In this document: one piece after another, positions 44,448-53,017 of the stretch
Layout: the number at the start of each line of letters is the position of its first letter
How positions within the stretch are numbered: the first letter of the stretch is position 1
NCBI RefSeq assembly: GCF_003122085.1
Contig: NZ_QEXV01000003.1
Coordinates: forward strand, 437,001 to 501,000
DNA from: Marinicauda salina
Lineage (GTDB): Bacteria; Pseudomonadota; Alphaproteobacteria; Caulobacterales; Maricaulaceae
Reading direction: 5' to 3'
Length of the DNA stretch: 64,000 nt
Made by a program: the position numbers and the translations under genes
The notes under the pieces: model-generated
Databases searched by the model: none
Told to the model about the DNA's origin: nothing
The model's input: the letters and a program-made list of their open reading frames with translations, nothing else

Positions 44448-44867
44448 TCAGCCCTCTCCTTCCGCCTCGGCGGAGGGATCGGCGCCCAGGCGCTCGGCCT
44501 CGTAGGCCATCAGCTTCCGGCAGCGCATCAACGCCTTGTAATAGTCGCCGGCCATCACGTCGCCGCTGACATTGACGCACTCGGCCAGCACCTCGGGACT
44601 GGAGACCGCGCCCATGAAATCGGTCATCCGCGCGACGAATTCGTCGTAGACGGCGTCGTCGGCCTTGGAGGACAGGTACATCATCATCACGGGGAAATAG
44701 ATCCGCTTGGCCGGGCTGTCGGCCTCGTGCTCCTGCATGATGTCCTTCTCGCGAAGCACCGAGGCCTTGTTCTGGAGGATCAGCGTGGCGCGCCGGTCCC
44801 CGTTCTCGACGACGGCGCCGTTCAGGACGAACCGTTCGCCGGGCTTCAGCGAGAGTTTGAGCGGCAT
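44448..44867 (-). CDS. flbT: Flagellin mRNA regulator FlbT
   Basis: 139 aa. LKLSLKPGERFVLNGAVVENGDRRATLILQNKASVLREKDIMQ is the FlbT signature. In Caulobacter FlbT binds the 5' region of flagellin mRNA and limits its translation. Start is preceded by GGGGAGACGACG. Confidence 0.95.
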   Translation of the reverse strand: MPLKLSLKPGERFVLNGAVVENGDRRATLILQNKASVLREKDIMQEHEADSPAKRIYFPVMMMYLSSKADDAVYDEFVARMTDFMGAVSSPEVLAECVNVSGDVMAGDYYKALMRCRKLMAYEAERLGADPSAEAEGEG

Positions 44868-45027
44868 GGTCGTCGTCTCCCCCGACGCTGGCGCGGCCCG
44901 AGTCTTCAGGGCCGGGTCAGACTGTGAAAGGCCACGGTGAACAAAGCGTTGCCTCCGATTGTGAAGTTCGCCCCATTCGTTAGCGGATTCTTAAACGAAG
45001 CGACCGAGCAAGGATCCGGTCCGTCGC

Positions 45028-46836
45028 ATGAACAGGGAGCGTGACCGGATGGCCGCTGAGCTCGACCTCGACGCCGAACTCGCCAAGGGCCGCGAGGCCG
45101 CGCCCCGGCTTGCGGCTGACGCGGTGGCCCCGAAGCGCGAGCTCGCTGCGCCCGATCCGAAGGATACGACGCGCCCCGAGTGGCGCAAGCAGATCGGCAA
45201 GATCCGCCGCGCCGCGCGCATGATGGACAGCGGCCAGGAGCATGAGGCCGCGCGGCTGGCGCTGAAGATCCTCGACGCCGCGCCCGACATGCCGCTGGCC
45301 AACCAGACGATGGCGATGGCGCTCGAGCGCCTCGGCCGGCTCTCCAAGGCGCTCGATTTCTACGAGCGCGCCTGGAAGCTCGATCCGGACAACCCGGACC
45401 TCTATCGCAATATCAGCATCATCGCCTGGAAGCTCGACATGCTGCCGGTGGCGGAAAAATTCGTCCGGCTGGCCGCCCAGCTCGCGCCCGACGATCCCGC
45501 GAACAACTCCAACCTCGCCTGCATCCTGCGCGACCAGGGCCGGTTCGACGACGCCATCGAGCTCATCCGCCAGGCGATCTATCGCGACCAGGAAAACGCC
45601 ACGCTGTGGAACACGCTCGGCACGATCCTGATGGAGGCCGGCGATCCCGAACAGGCGATCCAGTTCTACGAGGAATCCATCCGCCTCGACCCGGATATGG
45701 CGCGCACCAAGCACAATCTCGCCTACGCGCTGGAGCTCGCCGGCGACGCGGACCGCGCCGTCGAGCTGTTCACGCAGGCCCGCGACGCCGCAACCGACAA
45801 GATCGAGGAGGTGACGATCCGGCACGGCCGGTCGCTGTCGCTGCTCGCCGCCGGGCGGCTGGCGGAGGGCTGGGACGAATACGACGTGCGCCTTCTGCCC
45901 GAATATTCGAGCGCGACCCTGTTCGCCGTCGAGGCGCCGATGTGGGACGGCGCCGACCCGGCGGAGATCCGCGGCAAGACGCTGCTGGTCATGGGCGAGC
46001 AGGGCCTCGGCGACGAGGTGATGTTCATGAACGCGCTCGCCGACGTGATCGATACGGTCGGTCCCGAGGGCGAGGTGCGCGTCGCCTGCGCAGGACGCCT
46101 GCTGGAGCTGGTCCGGCGCTCTTTCCCCGGGGTCGTCGCCGACGCCCACCAGACGCTCAATCGCGAGGGCCGGAACATTCGCGCCGCCTCGACGCTCACC
46201 GCCGACGGCGCGGTCGAGATGTGGACGCCGATGGCGCAGCCCTGCCGGGCCTTCCGCCGCTCGGTCGCCGATTTCCCCGACGCGCCCTTCATGACGGCCG
46301 ACGCCGACAAGGTCGCCGCCTGGCGCGAACAGCTGGCCGGTTTCGGCCCCGGACTGAAGGTCGGTTTGCTGTGGAAGTCGCTGAAGATGGACGCCAAGCG
46401 GACCAAGTTCTTCACCGCCTTCGAGACATGGAAGCCCGTCCTCGAAACGCCGGGCGTCGAATTCGTCAATCTCCAGTACGGCGAGGTCGACGAGGAGATC
46501 GCGCTGGCCGAGAAGGAGTTCGGCGTCACCATCCATCAACCGCAGGGGATCGACCTGAAGGACGATCTCGACGACGTCGCCGCGCTGGGCAAGGCCTGCG
46601 ACCTCGTCATCGGCCCGATGAACGCGACCACGAACCTGGCCGCCTCGGTGGGCGGCGAGGTCTGGCTGATCTTCTCCCAGCGCCGCTACTGGGCGATGCT
46701 CGGCGCGGAGAACCCGCCCTGGTACGCGACCGCGCGGGCTTTCGGCGGGCTCGGCGGCTACGGCGACTGGCGCAGCGGCATGCGCGAGATCGCCGAGGCC
46801 CTGGCCGAGCGCGTGGAGTCGATGGCGGCCGCATAG
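45028..46836 (+). CDS. flmG: FlmG-like flagellin glycosyltransferase (TPR + GT-B)
   Basis: 602 aa. Residues about 60-260 are TPR repeats (ALKILDAAPDMPLANQTMAMALERLGRLSKALDFYERAWKLDPDNPDLYR and following). The C-terminal half is a GT-B-like domain (TLLVMGEQGLGDEVMFMNAL, KVGLLWKSLKMDAKRTKFFTAFETW, GPMNATTNLAASVGGEVWLI). FlmG in Caulobacter has this architecture and transfers pseudaminic acid to flagellin. Divergent from flbT-flaF. An ATG eight codons in (45049) is an alternative start. Confidence 0.75.
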   Translation: MNRERDRMAAELDLDAELAKGREAAPRLAADAVAPKRELAAPDPKDTTRPEWRKQIGKIRRAARMMDSGQEHEAARLALKILDAAPDMPLANQTMAMALERLGRLSKALDFYERAWKLDPDNPDLYRNISIIAWKLDMLPVAEKFVRLAAQLAPDDPANNSNLACILRDQGRFDDAIELIRQAIYRDQENATLWNTLGTILMEAGDPEQAIQFYEESIRLDPDMARTKHNLAYALELAGDADRAVELFTQARDAATDKIEEVTIRHGRSLSLLAAGRLAEGWDEYDVRLLPEYSSATLFAVEAPMWDGADPAEIRGKTLLVMGEQGLGDEVMFMNALADVIDTVGPEGEVRVACAGRLLELVRRSFPGVVADAHQTLNREGRNIRAASTLTADGAVEMWTPMAQPCRAFRRSVADFPDAPFMTADADKVAAWREQLAGFGPGLKVGLLWKSLKMDAKRTKFFTAFETWKPVLETPGVEFVNLQYGEVDEEIALAEKEFGVTIHQPQGIDLKDDLDDVAALGKACDLVIGPMNATTNLAASVGGEVWLIFSQRRYWAMLGAENPPWYATARAFGGLGGYGDWRSGMREIAEALAERVESMAAA

Positions 46837-46933
46837 CCGGCCGCGTCGCGCATCGCAGACGCGCTCTCGTTTTCGAGAAATTTTCGCCCTAGGCTGCCGC
46901 CGAGCTGATCACAACCGCGCGGCGAGGGGATCG

Positions 46934-47779
46934 ATGCGCTTTACTGGTACGGACACCTATGTCTCCACCGACGAGCTGTCGGCGGCGGTCAACGCCGCCG
47001 TCGTGCTCGAACGCCCGCTCCTGGTGAAGGGCGAGCCGGGCACGGGCAAGACCGAGCTGGCCCGCGAGGTGGCCGGCGCGCTCGGCGCGCCGCTTCTGGA
47101 GTGGCACATCAAGTCGACGACCAAGGCCCGCCAGGGCCTCTACGAGTACGACGCCGTCGCGCGCCTGCGCGACAGCCAGCTCGGCGACGACCGCGTTCAC
47201 GACGTGAGGAATTACATCCGCAAGGGCCGGCTCTGGGAGGCGTTCACCGCCGAGGAGCGCCCGGTCCTTTTGATCGACGAGATCGACAAGGCCGACATCG
47301 AGTTCCCGAACGATCTCCTCCAGGAGCTCGACCGGATGGAGTTCCACGTCTACGAGACGGGCGAGACGATCAAGGCGGCCCAGCGCCCGATCGTCATCAT
47401 CACCTCTAATAACGAGAAGGAACTGCCCGACGCATTCCTGCGCCGCTGCTTCTTCCACTTCATCGCCTTTCCCGACGAGGAGACGATGGAGCGCATCGTC
47501 CAGGTCCATTTCCCGGACCTGAAAAGCCGGCTCCTGTCCGAGGCGCTGCGCGTCTTCTTCGAGATCCGCCAGGTGCCGGGGCTGAAGAAGAAGCCCTCGA
47601 CCTCGGAGCTGCTGGACTGGCTGAAACTGCTGCTGGTCGAGGACGTCGATCCGGCGGTGCTGCGCGAACGGGACTCGCGCAAGCTGATCCCGCCGCTGCA
47701 CGGCGCGCTGCTGAAGAACGAGCAGGACGTCCAGCTGTTCGAGAAGATCGCCTTCATGGCGAGGCGGGACGGGGGATAG
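46934..47779 (+). CDS. MoxR-family AAA+ ATPase
   Basis: 281 aa. Walker A GEPGTGKTELAREVA near residue 36, Walker B VLLIDEIDKADIEFPNDLLQELDRMEF, sensor-like ITSNNEKELPDAFLRRCFFHF. It belongs to the MoxR/CoxD-type ATPases that work with a VWA protein, which is the next but one gene. Confidence 0.9.
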   Translation: MRFTGTDTYVSTDELSAAVNAAVVLERPLLVKGEPGTGKTELAREVAGALGAPLLEWHIKSTTKARQGLYEYDAVARLRDSQLGDDRVHDVRNYIRKGRLWEAFTAEERPVLLIDEIDKADIEFPNDLLQELDRMEFHVYETGETIKAAQRPIVIITSNNEKELPDAFLRRCFFHFIAFPDEETMERIVQVHFPDLKSRLLSEALRVFFEIRQVPGLKKKPSTSELLDWLKLLLVEDVDPAVLRERDSRKLIPPLHGALLKNEQDVQLFEKIAFMARRDGG

Positions 47780-47782
47780 TCG

Positions 47783-48340
47783 GTGGGCGGTTTTGTGGCA
47801 TGGGCGCAGACTGTCGACTGGCAAGCTTGGGCCCTGTTTGCACAGGCCGTAGCTATTGGAATCGCCGCTGCCGTAGCTGCAGTCGAAATCGGCCGATCGA
47901 GAAAAGCAATCGCTCGGGAAAAAATTCTCGGCATCGCGCACGAGATAGAAACTGAGTTTGAACGCCTTACGAAGTGGGTGCCGCCGACAGAGTATTCATT
48001 AGAAGGTAATGCTGAAGCCCGCTGTCATTTCATTCTTCAAGAGGGTTTCGATCCGACCAAGCTCGTACTCGAAAACCGTCAGATAACGTTCGGGATATCC
48101 CAGATCTACTTCGGGAAAGATGCTAGCCAGGCCTTCGACGATTTTGCTTCGCTAGCACACAAGGTTCGAGCTTCTGCGGAAGAGATATTGGAGATCAAAT
48201 CGCAAGGTTATGATCGTATGCCACCCGAGATAGTACAACGGCTGGCTGAGCTAGACGAGAACATTAAGAGCGAAAATGTTTTGCGCGAAGTCAGTACCAT
48301 CGTAAGCAGGCTATACAGAATTGTTGGGGTGAAGCGATAA
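47783..48340 (+). CDS. Hypothetical membrane-anchored protein inserted between moxR and VWA genes
   Basis: 185 aa, not recognised. One N-terminal hydrophobic helix (LFAQAVAIGIAAAVAAVEIGRSRKAI, about 18-43), then a soluble mostly helical region. GTG start 3 nt after the moxR stop; its stop is 10 nt before the VWA ATG, so it is within the operon. Base composition is clearly more AT-rich than both neighbours, and codons such as AGA, ATA and TTA appear, suggesting a late insertion. Confidence 0.6.
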   Translation: MGGFVAWAQTVDWQAWALFAQAVAIGIAAAVAAVEIGRSRKAIAREKILGIAHEIETEFERLTKWVPPTEYSLEGNAEARCHFILQEGFDPTKLVLENRQITFGISQIYFGKDASQAFDDFASLAHKVRASAEEILEIKSQGYDRMPPEIVQRLAELDENIKSENVLREVSTIVSRLYRIVGVKR

Positions 48341-48350
48341 CTGAATCCTG

Positions 48351-49529
48351 ATGTTCCATCGTTTCTTCACAGAGCTGCGCGCGGCGAAGATCCCCGTCTC
48401 GACGCGGGAGTATCTCACACTGCTCGAAGCGCTCGACCGCGGCGCGATCGGGCCGGACATCGACGCGTTCTACGCCGTCAGCCGCGCCGCGCTGGTCAAG
48501 GACGAGCGCCATTTCGACAAGTTCGACAAGGTCTTCGCCCACATGTTCGAGGGCGTGGAGCGGCTGGGAGATCTCTTCAAGGAACACGAGATCCCCGCGG
48601 ATTGGCTCCGCGCCGAGATGGAGCGTCTCCTCACGCCCGAGGAAATGGCCGAGCTCGAAACGATGGAGCTCGACGAGCTCATGGAGACGCTCAAGCAGCG
48701 CCTCGAGGAGCAGACCGAGCGCCACGAGGGCGGGAACAAGTGGATCGGCACGGGCGGGACGAGCCCCTACGGCCATTCGGGCTGGAACCCGGCCGGCGTG
48801 CGCATCGGCGGAAAGTCGAAGAACAAGCGCGCGGTGAAGGTCTGGGAGAACCGCCGCTTCAAGGATCTCGATTCCGAGCGCGAGCTGGGCACGCGCAATC
48901 TCAAGGTCGCGCTCCGGCGGCTGAGAAAGTTCGCCCGCGAGGGCGCCGAGGAGGAGCTCGACCTCGACGACACGATCGCCTCGACCGCGCGCGAGGGCTA
49001 TCTCGACGTCAAGATGCGGCCCGAGCGCCGCAACGCGGTCAAGGTGCTCGTCTTCTTCGACGTCGGCGGATCGATGGACCCCTATGTCGACGTCACCGAG
49101 CGGCTGTTCTCCGCGGCGAGCTCGGTGTTCAAGAACCTGGAGTATTTTTACTTCCACAACTGCCCCTACGAGGCGGTGTGGAAATCGAACCTGCGCCGGC
49201 GCTCCGAGACCACGCCGCTGTGGGACGTGCTCCACAAATATCCCTCCGACTGGCGCGTGGTGATCGTCGGCGACGCCTCGATGGCGCCTTACGAGATCAC
49301 CCATCCCGGCGGCTCCGTCGAGCACTGGAACGAGGAGGCCGGCGGGGTCTGGCTGAGGCGCATCGCCGAGACCTATCCGCATATCGCCTGGCTCAACCCG
49401 CAGCCCGAGGCGTGGTGGCCGCACACCTACTCGATCCAGCTCGTCCGCGAGATCGTCGGTCCCGAGCGCATGTTCCCGCTCACGCTCGACGGCGTCGACA
49501 AGGCGATGAAGGAGCTGGCGAAGCGGTAG
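48351..49529 (+). CDS. VWA-domain CoxE-like protein
   Basis: 392 aa. The N-terminal helical region (FFTELRAAKIPVSTREYLTLLEAL) and central charged region are typical of CoxE-like partners of MoxR ATPases. The C-terminal VWA domain starts VKVLVFFDVGGSMDPYVD; the MIDAS motif is D-x-G-x-S rather than D-x-S-x-S. Probably forms a chaperone-like complex with the MoxR protein. Confidence 0.85.
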   Translation: MFHRFFTELRAAKIPVSTREYLTLLEALDRGAIGPDIDAFYAVSRAALVKDERHFDKFDKVFAHMFEGVERLGDLFKEHEIPADWLRAEMERLLTPEEMAELETMELDELMETLKQRLEEQTERHEGGNKWIGTGGTSPYGHSGWNPAGVRIGGKSKNKRAVKVWENRRFKDLDSERELGTRNLKVALRRLRKFAREGAEEELDLDDTIASTAREGYLDVKMRPERRNAVKVLVFFDVGGSMDPYVDVTERLFSAASSVFKNLEYFYFHNCPYEAVWKSNLRRRSETTPLWDVLHKYPSDWRVVIVGDASMAPYEITHPGGSVEHWNEEAGGVWLRRIAETYPHIAWLNPQPEAWWPHTYSIQLVREIVGPERMFPLTLDGVDKAMKELAKR

Positions 49530-50193
49530 GGGCTTTCCGCTCCACGCTCGGCAGCCCCGCCAATCAGGCGAAGCGCTTTGTCATCCGGGCCGAGCCCAAC
49601 CGTCTCGGTCCTTGGGCTCAACCCAAGGACCCAGCACGCCGCCCGCCTCGCGCTCCATGCTGGGCCCTTGGATCAAGTCCAAGGGCCGAGAGGAGTGGTG
49701 AGCACGCACATGCCCCGTCGCTGTGTCCCTCCCCTCCAGGGAAGGGTAAGGGTGGGGTGAGCCTTTCGGCCGCGCCGCAGCCCCCACCCCGGCCCTCCCC
49801 CGCAAGCGGGGGAGGGAGAGAAGCCTCCCCATTCTGGGTGGGCGCTGCCAGAGGGGGCCCAGCTCCAGCATTTCCGGCGTCCATCATCCAGCGCGGCGCG
49901 AGCGCCCCTGTTCCCGGGCAAGGGGAGCGGCCGGATGAGCGGGTGATCGGCGATGGTCCGCCCTGTCGCTGAAGGCCGCCCCCTCCCCTCATCTCACTTC
50001 TCCCCTCAAGGAGGGGAGAAGTGACGTCAGGGTCCAGCGCTTTCCGGAATGGTCGCGCCAGGCTCCGATCCCCCTCCCCCTTGAAGGGGGAGAGGCAAGC
50101 TGAGGGGGTCCGTCGATGACGTGCGTCGCGCAGCCCCCCCTCACCCCGACCGTTCGCCGCTTCGACCGATCCCCCGGATCGGTCTCGGGCGGC
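49530..50193. repeat. Gene-free region with a cluster of palindromic repeats
   Basis: No credible gene. It holds GGTCCTTGGG-CTCAA-CCCAAGGACC (49607-49631), GGCCCTTGGA-TCAAG-TCCAAGGGCC (49663-49687), a CCCACCCCGGCCCTCCCCC / GGGGGAGGGAG hairpin (about 49787-49829) and CCCCTCCCCCTTGAAGGGGGAGAGG (about 50071-50095). Several could act as transcription barriers between VWA and the convergent nudix gene. Confidence 0.7.
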
Positions 50194-50673
50194 TCACCCC
50201 TCGCACCTGGCCCCTACGCGCAGCCATTCGCCGATCGCCCAGGCGGCTGCGGAATGGCGCATCAGGGTGATCGCGTCGAGCGGATCGAGCCAGGCCAGTT
50301 GATGATCGTCCTCGATCTTGCCGCCGGGCTCGCCGGCTTCGGCGACGGCGTAATAGGCCGCCCGGTTCAGCAGGCGCGTCCCGTCCGGCTTGATCCAGTA
50401 GTGATCGGCGCGCGCGATCAGCGGGCCGGCGTCGACGCCGAGCCCCGTCTCCTCGCGGAACTCGCGCGCGAGCGCGTCCTCCAGCGTCTCGCCGGCCTCG
50501 ACCGCGCCGCCGGGCAGATCGTGCTCGACGCGGATATCCCCAGTGATGCGCACGACCGCGATCGTTCCGTCCTCGCGCGGCAGAATCCCGTAGGCGGCCT
50601 CGCGCGCGGCATAGGGCCCGGCCCCGTCGGGCGCGCCGAAGACGGGCCGATCGGCGGCGAGCGGCCCGCTCAC
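50194..50673 (-). CDS. Nudix hydrolase
   Basis: 159 aa from the GTG at 50673, which overlaps the GST stop (GTGA); an in-frame ATG further upstream lies within GST coding sequence. The Nudix box GGAVEAGETLEDALAREFREETGLGV is complete. Substrate not predictable. Confidence 0.88.
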   Translation of the reverse strand: MSGPLAADRPVFGAPDGAGPYAAREAAYGILPREDGTIAVVRITGDIRVEHDLPGGAVEAGETLEDALAREFREETGLGVDAGPLIARADHYWIKPDGTRLLNRAAYYAVAEAGEPGGKIEDDHQLAWLDPLDAITLMRHSAAAWAIGEWLRVGARCEG

Positions 50674-51281
50674 GCCAGCGCCGCCTCGGCGTGCTCGATC
50701 CCGAGCGCGGTCTCGACCCGGCGCACCCACTGGTGGACGGCGGGGAACTCGGACAGGTCGAACCCGCCCTCATGGGCGACGCGCGTGTAGGCGACCAGCG
50801 AGATGTCGGCGAGACTCAGCTGCTCGTGGACGAAGAAGTCGCGCGCGATCAGCCGCATCTCCATGACGCCGAGCGCGCGGCGCCCCTTGGCCAGCAGCGC
50901 CGGATCGATGTCGGACTCCGTCGCGCCGGGCTGGCGCAGAAGCGCGCGGCGCACCGCGATGTTGGGCTCGTGGGAATACTGCTCCCAGAACAGCCACTCC
51001 ATCATCTTGGCCCGGTCGAAGGAATCCTCGGGGACGAGGTCCGTGCCCTCGCCGAGATAGCAGAGGATGGCGTTCGACTGCGCCAGCGTGCGCCCGTCGG
51101 GCCGCTCGAGCACGGGCACCTGGCCGGCCGGGTTGATCGCCATGAACTCCTCGGTGCGGGTCTCGCCGGCGTAGATGTCGATCTCCACCCAGTCATAGGC
51201 GTAGCCGAGCCGGTCGGCGGCCCACTTCACCTTGAGGCAGTTGCCGCTGTTCGAATTGCCGTAGAGGCGGAAGCGGTTCAT
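50670..51281 (-). CDS. Glutathione S-transferase family protein
   Basis: 203 aa. Thioredoxin-like N-domain (MNRFRLYGNSNSGNCLKVKWAADRLG, with the GNSNSGNCLKV active-site loop), INPAGQVPVLERPDGRTLAQSNAILCYLG (cis-Pro and SNAI glutathione motif), and a helical C-domain. Translationally coupled to the nudix gene. Confidence 0.9.
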   Translation of the reverse strand: MNRFRLYGNSNSGNCLKVKWAADRLGYAYDWVEIDIYAGETRTEEFMAINPAGQVPVLERPDGRTLAQSNAILCYLGEGTDLVPEDSFDRAKMMEWLFWEQYSHEPNIAVRRALLRQPGATESDIDPALLAKGRRALGVMEMRLIARDFFVHEQLSLADISLVAYTRVAHEGGFDLSEFPAVHQWVRRVETALGIEHAEAALA

Positions 51282-51438
51282 GGGCGGCTCCTTTCGCGAG
51301 TCGGTGCTCCTGATGGAACCTAGCGGGCGGACCCGGTCGTGAAAAAGCGGCGAAGAGTCGCCTGCGTCCGGTTTTGGCGGCGGGAGCCGACGCGGCTATA
51401 ACCCGCGCGACGCCGACCCGAACCGGAAAGAGACCTCC

Positions 51439-51762
51439 ATGGCCTTCGACGAGCTGAACCAGCGCACCGCCCCGGACGCCTGCGAATCCATGGCCGAGGT
51501 CCGCGACGGGGTCGACCGCATCGACCGCGCGCTGGTCGCGCTGATCGCCGAACGGACCCGCTACATGGAAGCGGCCGCGCGCATCAAGCCCGATCGCGGC
51601 GCGGTGCGCGACGAGGCCCGCATCGCCGACGTGCTGTCGAAAGTGCTGGCCGCGGCGGCCGACGCCGGGCTGCCGCGCCAGATCGCCGAGCCGGTCTGGC
51701 GCGAGCTGGTCGAGCGCTCGATCGCTTACGAGTTCGCGGTCTGGGACGAGACGCGCGGCTAG
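51439..51762 (+). CDS. Chorismate mutase (AroQ class)
   Basis: 107 aa. All-helical AroQ pattern: MAEVRDGVDRIDRALVALIAERTRYMEAAARIK, VRDEARIADVLSKVLAAAADAGLP, and the final VWRELVERSIAYEF helix. Converts chorismate to prephenate for Phe/Tyr synthesis. GGAAAGAGA precedes the ATG. Confidence 0.9.
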   Translation: MAFDELNQRTAPDACESMAEVRDGVDRIDRALVALIAERTRYMEAAARIKPDRGAVRDEARIADVLSKVLAAAADAGLPRQIAEPVWRELVERSIAYEFAVWDETRG

Positions 51763-51789
51763 CGAGGATCGGGGCGCGGCGGTCGCGCG

Positions 51790-51925
51790 ACGCGTTCCCC
51801 CTCCCCCTTGGGGGAGGGATGCCGCGAAGCGGCGGGGTGGGGGCGCCGCCGAAGGCGGCATCGACGAAAGACAGAACCTGGCCACCCCACCCCGGCCCTC
51901 CCCTCAAGGGGAGGGAGACAGCGCG
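51790..51925. repeat. Palindromic repeat cluster
   Basis: CCCTCCCCCTTGGGGGAGGG (about 51799-51818), GATGCCGCGAAGCGGCG and GCCGCCGAAGGCGGCAT hairpins, and CCCACCCCGGCCCTCCCCTCAAGGGGAGGGAGA (about 51889-51920). The last is the same family as at about 49787. The rest of 51763-52072 shows no gene. Confidence 0.7.
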
Positions 51926-52072
51926 GCGCCGGCATCGCGCGCAGCCGCCGCGAGGACCGTCCCCATCCTGAAACCCCGGCCGACCGCAGGGAGAGCCGGG
52001 GCCTCCCGGCGGTTAAACGCCTCGAGGTCCCGGATCGCGCCTTCGGCGCGTCCGGGAGTTCAGCTCACTTTC

Positions 52073-52579
52073 TCACCGTTTCCGGTCGAGCACCCTGAGC
52101 GTGAAGGCCGCGTCGTCGCCCTCGCCGGGCTCGACGCGCTCGGCGCTGGTCTCGGTCCACCCGGACTCGTCGATGTCCGGGAAGACCGCGTCGCCTTCGG
52201 GCGCGAGATCGACCTCGGTGAGATAGAGCCGATCGGCCTTTTCCAGCAGGAGATCGTAGAGCTGCGCGCCGCCGATGACGCAGACCTCGCCCGCGCCGGC
52301 CTGAACGGCGGCGGCGCGCGCGGCCTCCAGCGCATGCCGGACATCGTCGAAGACTTCCGCGCCCTCGGCCTCGCGCAGCGAACGCGAAACCACGATGTTG
52401 GCCCGGCCCGGCAGCGGCTTTCTCGGCAGGCTCTCCCAGGTCTTGCGGCCCATCACGATCGGCTTGCCCATCGTGATCTCTTTGAAGCGCTTCAAGTCCG
52501 AGCGCAGCCGCCAGGGCAGATCGCCGCCGGCGCCGATGACGCCGTTCGATCCGCGCGCGACCACGAAGGCGAGTTTCAC
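52073..52579 (-). CDS. folA: Dihydrofolate reductase
   Basis: NADPH-dependent reduction of dihydrofolate, paired with thyA. I prefer the GTG at 52579 (168 aa, starting KLAFVVARGSNGVIG), which overlaps the preceding stop as GTGA; an earlier GTG at 52591 adds four residues. Motifs: GDLPWRLRSDLKRFKEITMGKPIVMGRKTWESL and VCVIGGAQLYDLLL. Confidence 0.93.
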   Translation of the reverse strand: MKLAFVVARGSNGVIGAGGDLPWRLRSDLKRFKEITMGKPIVMGRKTWESLPRKPLPGRANIVVSRSLREAEGAEVFDDVRHALEAARAAAVQAGAGEVCVIGGAQLYDLLLEKADRLYLTEVDLAPEGDAVFPDIDESGWTETSAERVEPGEGDDAAFTLRVLDRKR

Positions 52580-53007
52580 AGCGTCCGCCACGCCAGATAC
52601 CTGTCGATGCCGAAAATGATCCAGATGATGGTGACGGCGGCGGGGATGCCGTAGACGAACAGCGCGGGCCCGGCGCTGCGCAAACGCTTCCCTTTCATCT
52701 CCTCGCGAAAACGCTGATAGCCAACCAGGCTGGAAGCAAGACGCGCCGCGGTGCGCATCTCGTTGTGCTGGCGCATGTTCACCAGCAGCCAGAACAGCGA
52801 CATCACGGCGCCGATCGCGATGCAGCCCGAGACCGTCCAGAAGCCAACCCGGTCGATGGCCTCGACGCTGAACACCAGCAGCATGGCGTGGGCGATCAGG
52901 AAATAACCCGATCGCTCGTTGAGCACCTGCTCCTCGTGCAGAGCGAGCCCCCAGAGCCGGTCGAGTTCGACCGCGCTGAGCGGCTCGGGTTCGGCGTCTT
53001 CGCTCAT
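52576..53007 (-). CDS. Hypothetical membrane protein between thyA and folA
   Basis: 143 aa with three hydrophobic segments (about 36-52, 58-78 and 115-132) and a charged N-terminus. The pattern ALHEEQVLNERSGYFLIAHAMLLVF suggests a small RipA-like membrane family. Within the thyA-hyp-folA operon: 10 nt after thyA, GTGA overlap with folA. Function unknown. Confidence 0.7.
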   Translation of the reverse strand: MSEDAEPEPLSAVELDRLWGLALHEEQVLNERSGYFLIAHAMLLVFSVEAIDRVGFWTVSGCIAIGAVMSLFWLLVNMRQHNEMRTAARLASSLVGYQRFREEMKGKRLRSAGPALFVYGIPAAVTIIWIIFGIDRYLAWRTL

Positions 53008-53017
53008 CGCATCGCCT

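Noticed and set aside
44980-44994. CtrA box between flbT and flmG (TTAG-N7-TTAA)
   Set aside because: One mismatch and no supporting promoter element; too weak to list.
49530-50193. Possible CRISPR array or small genes in the repeat-rich gap
   Set aside because: The repeats are individual palindromes of different sequence and irregular spacing, without equal-length spacers; no cas genes nearby.
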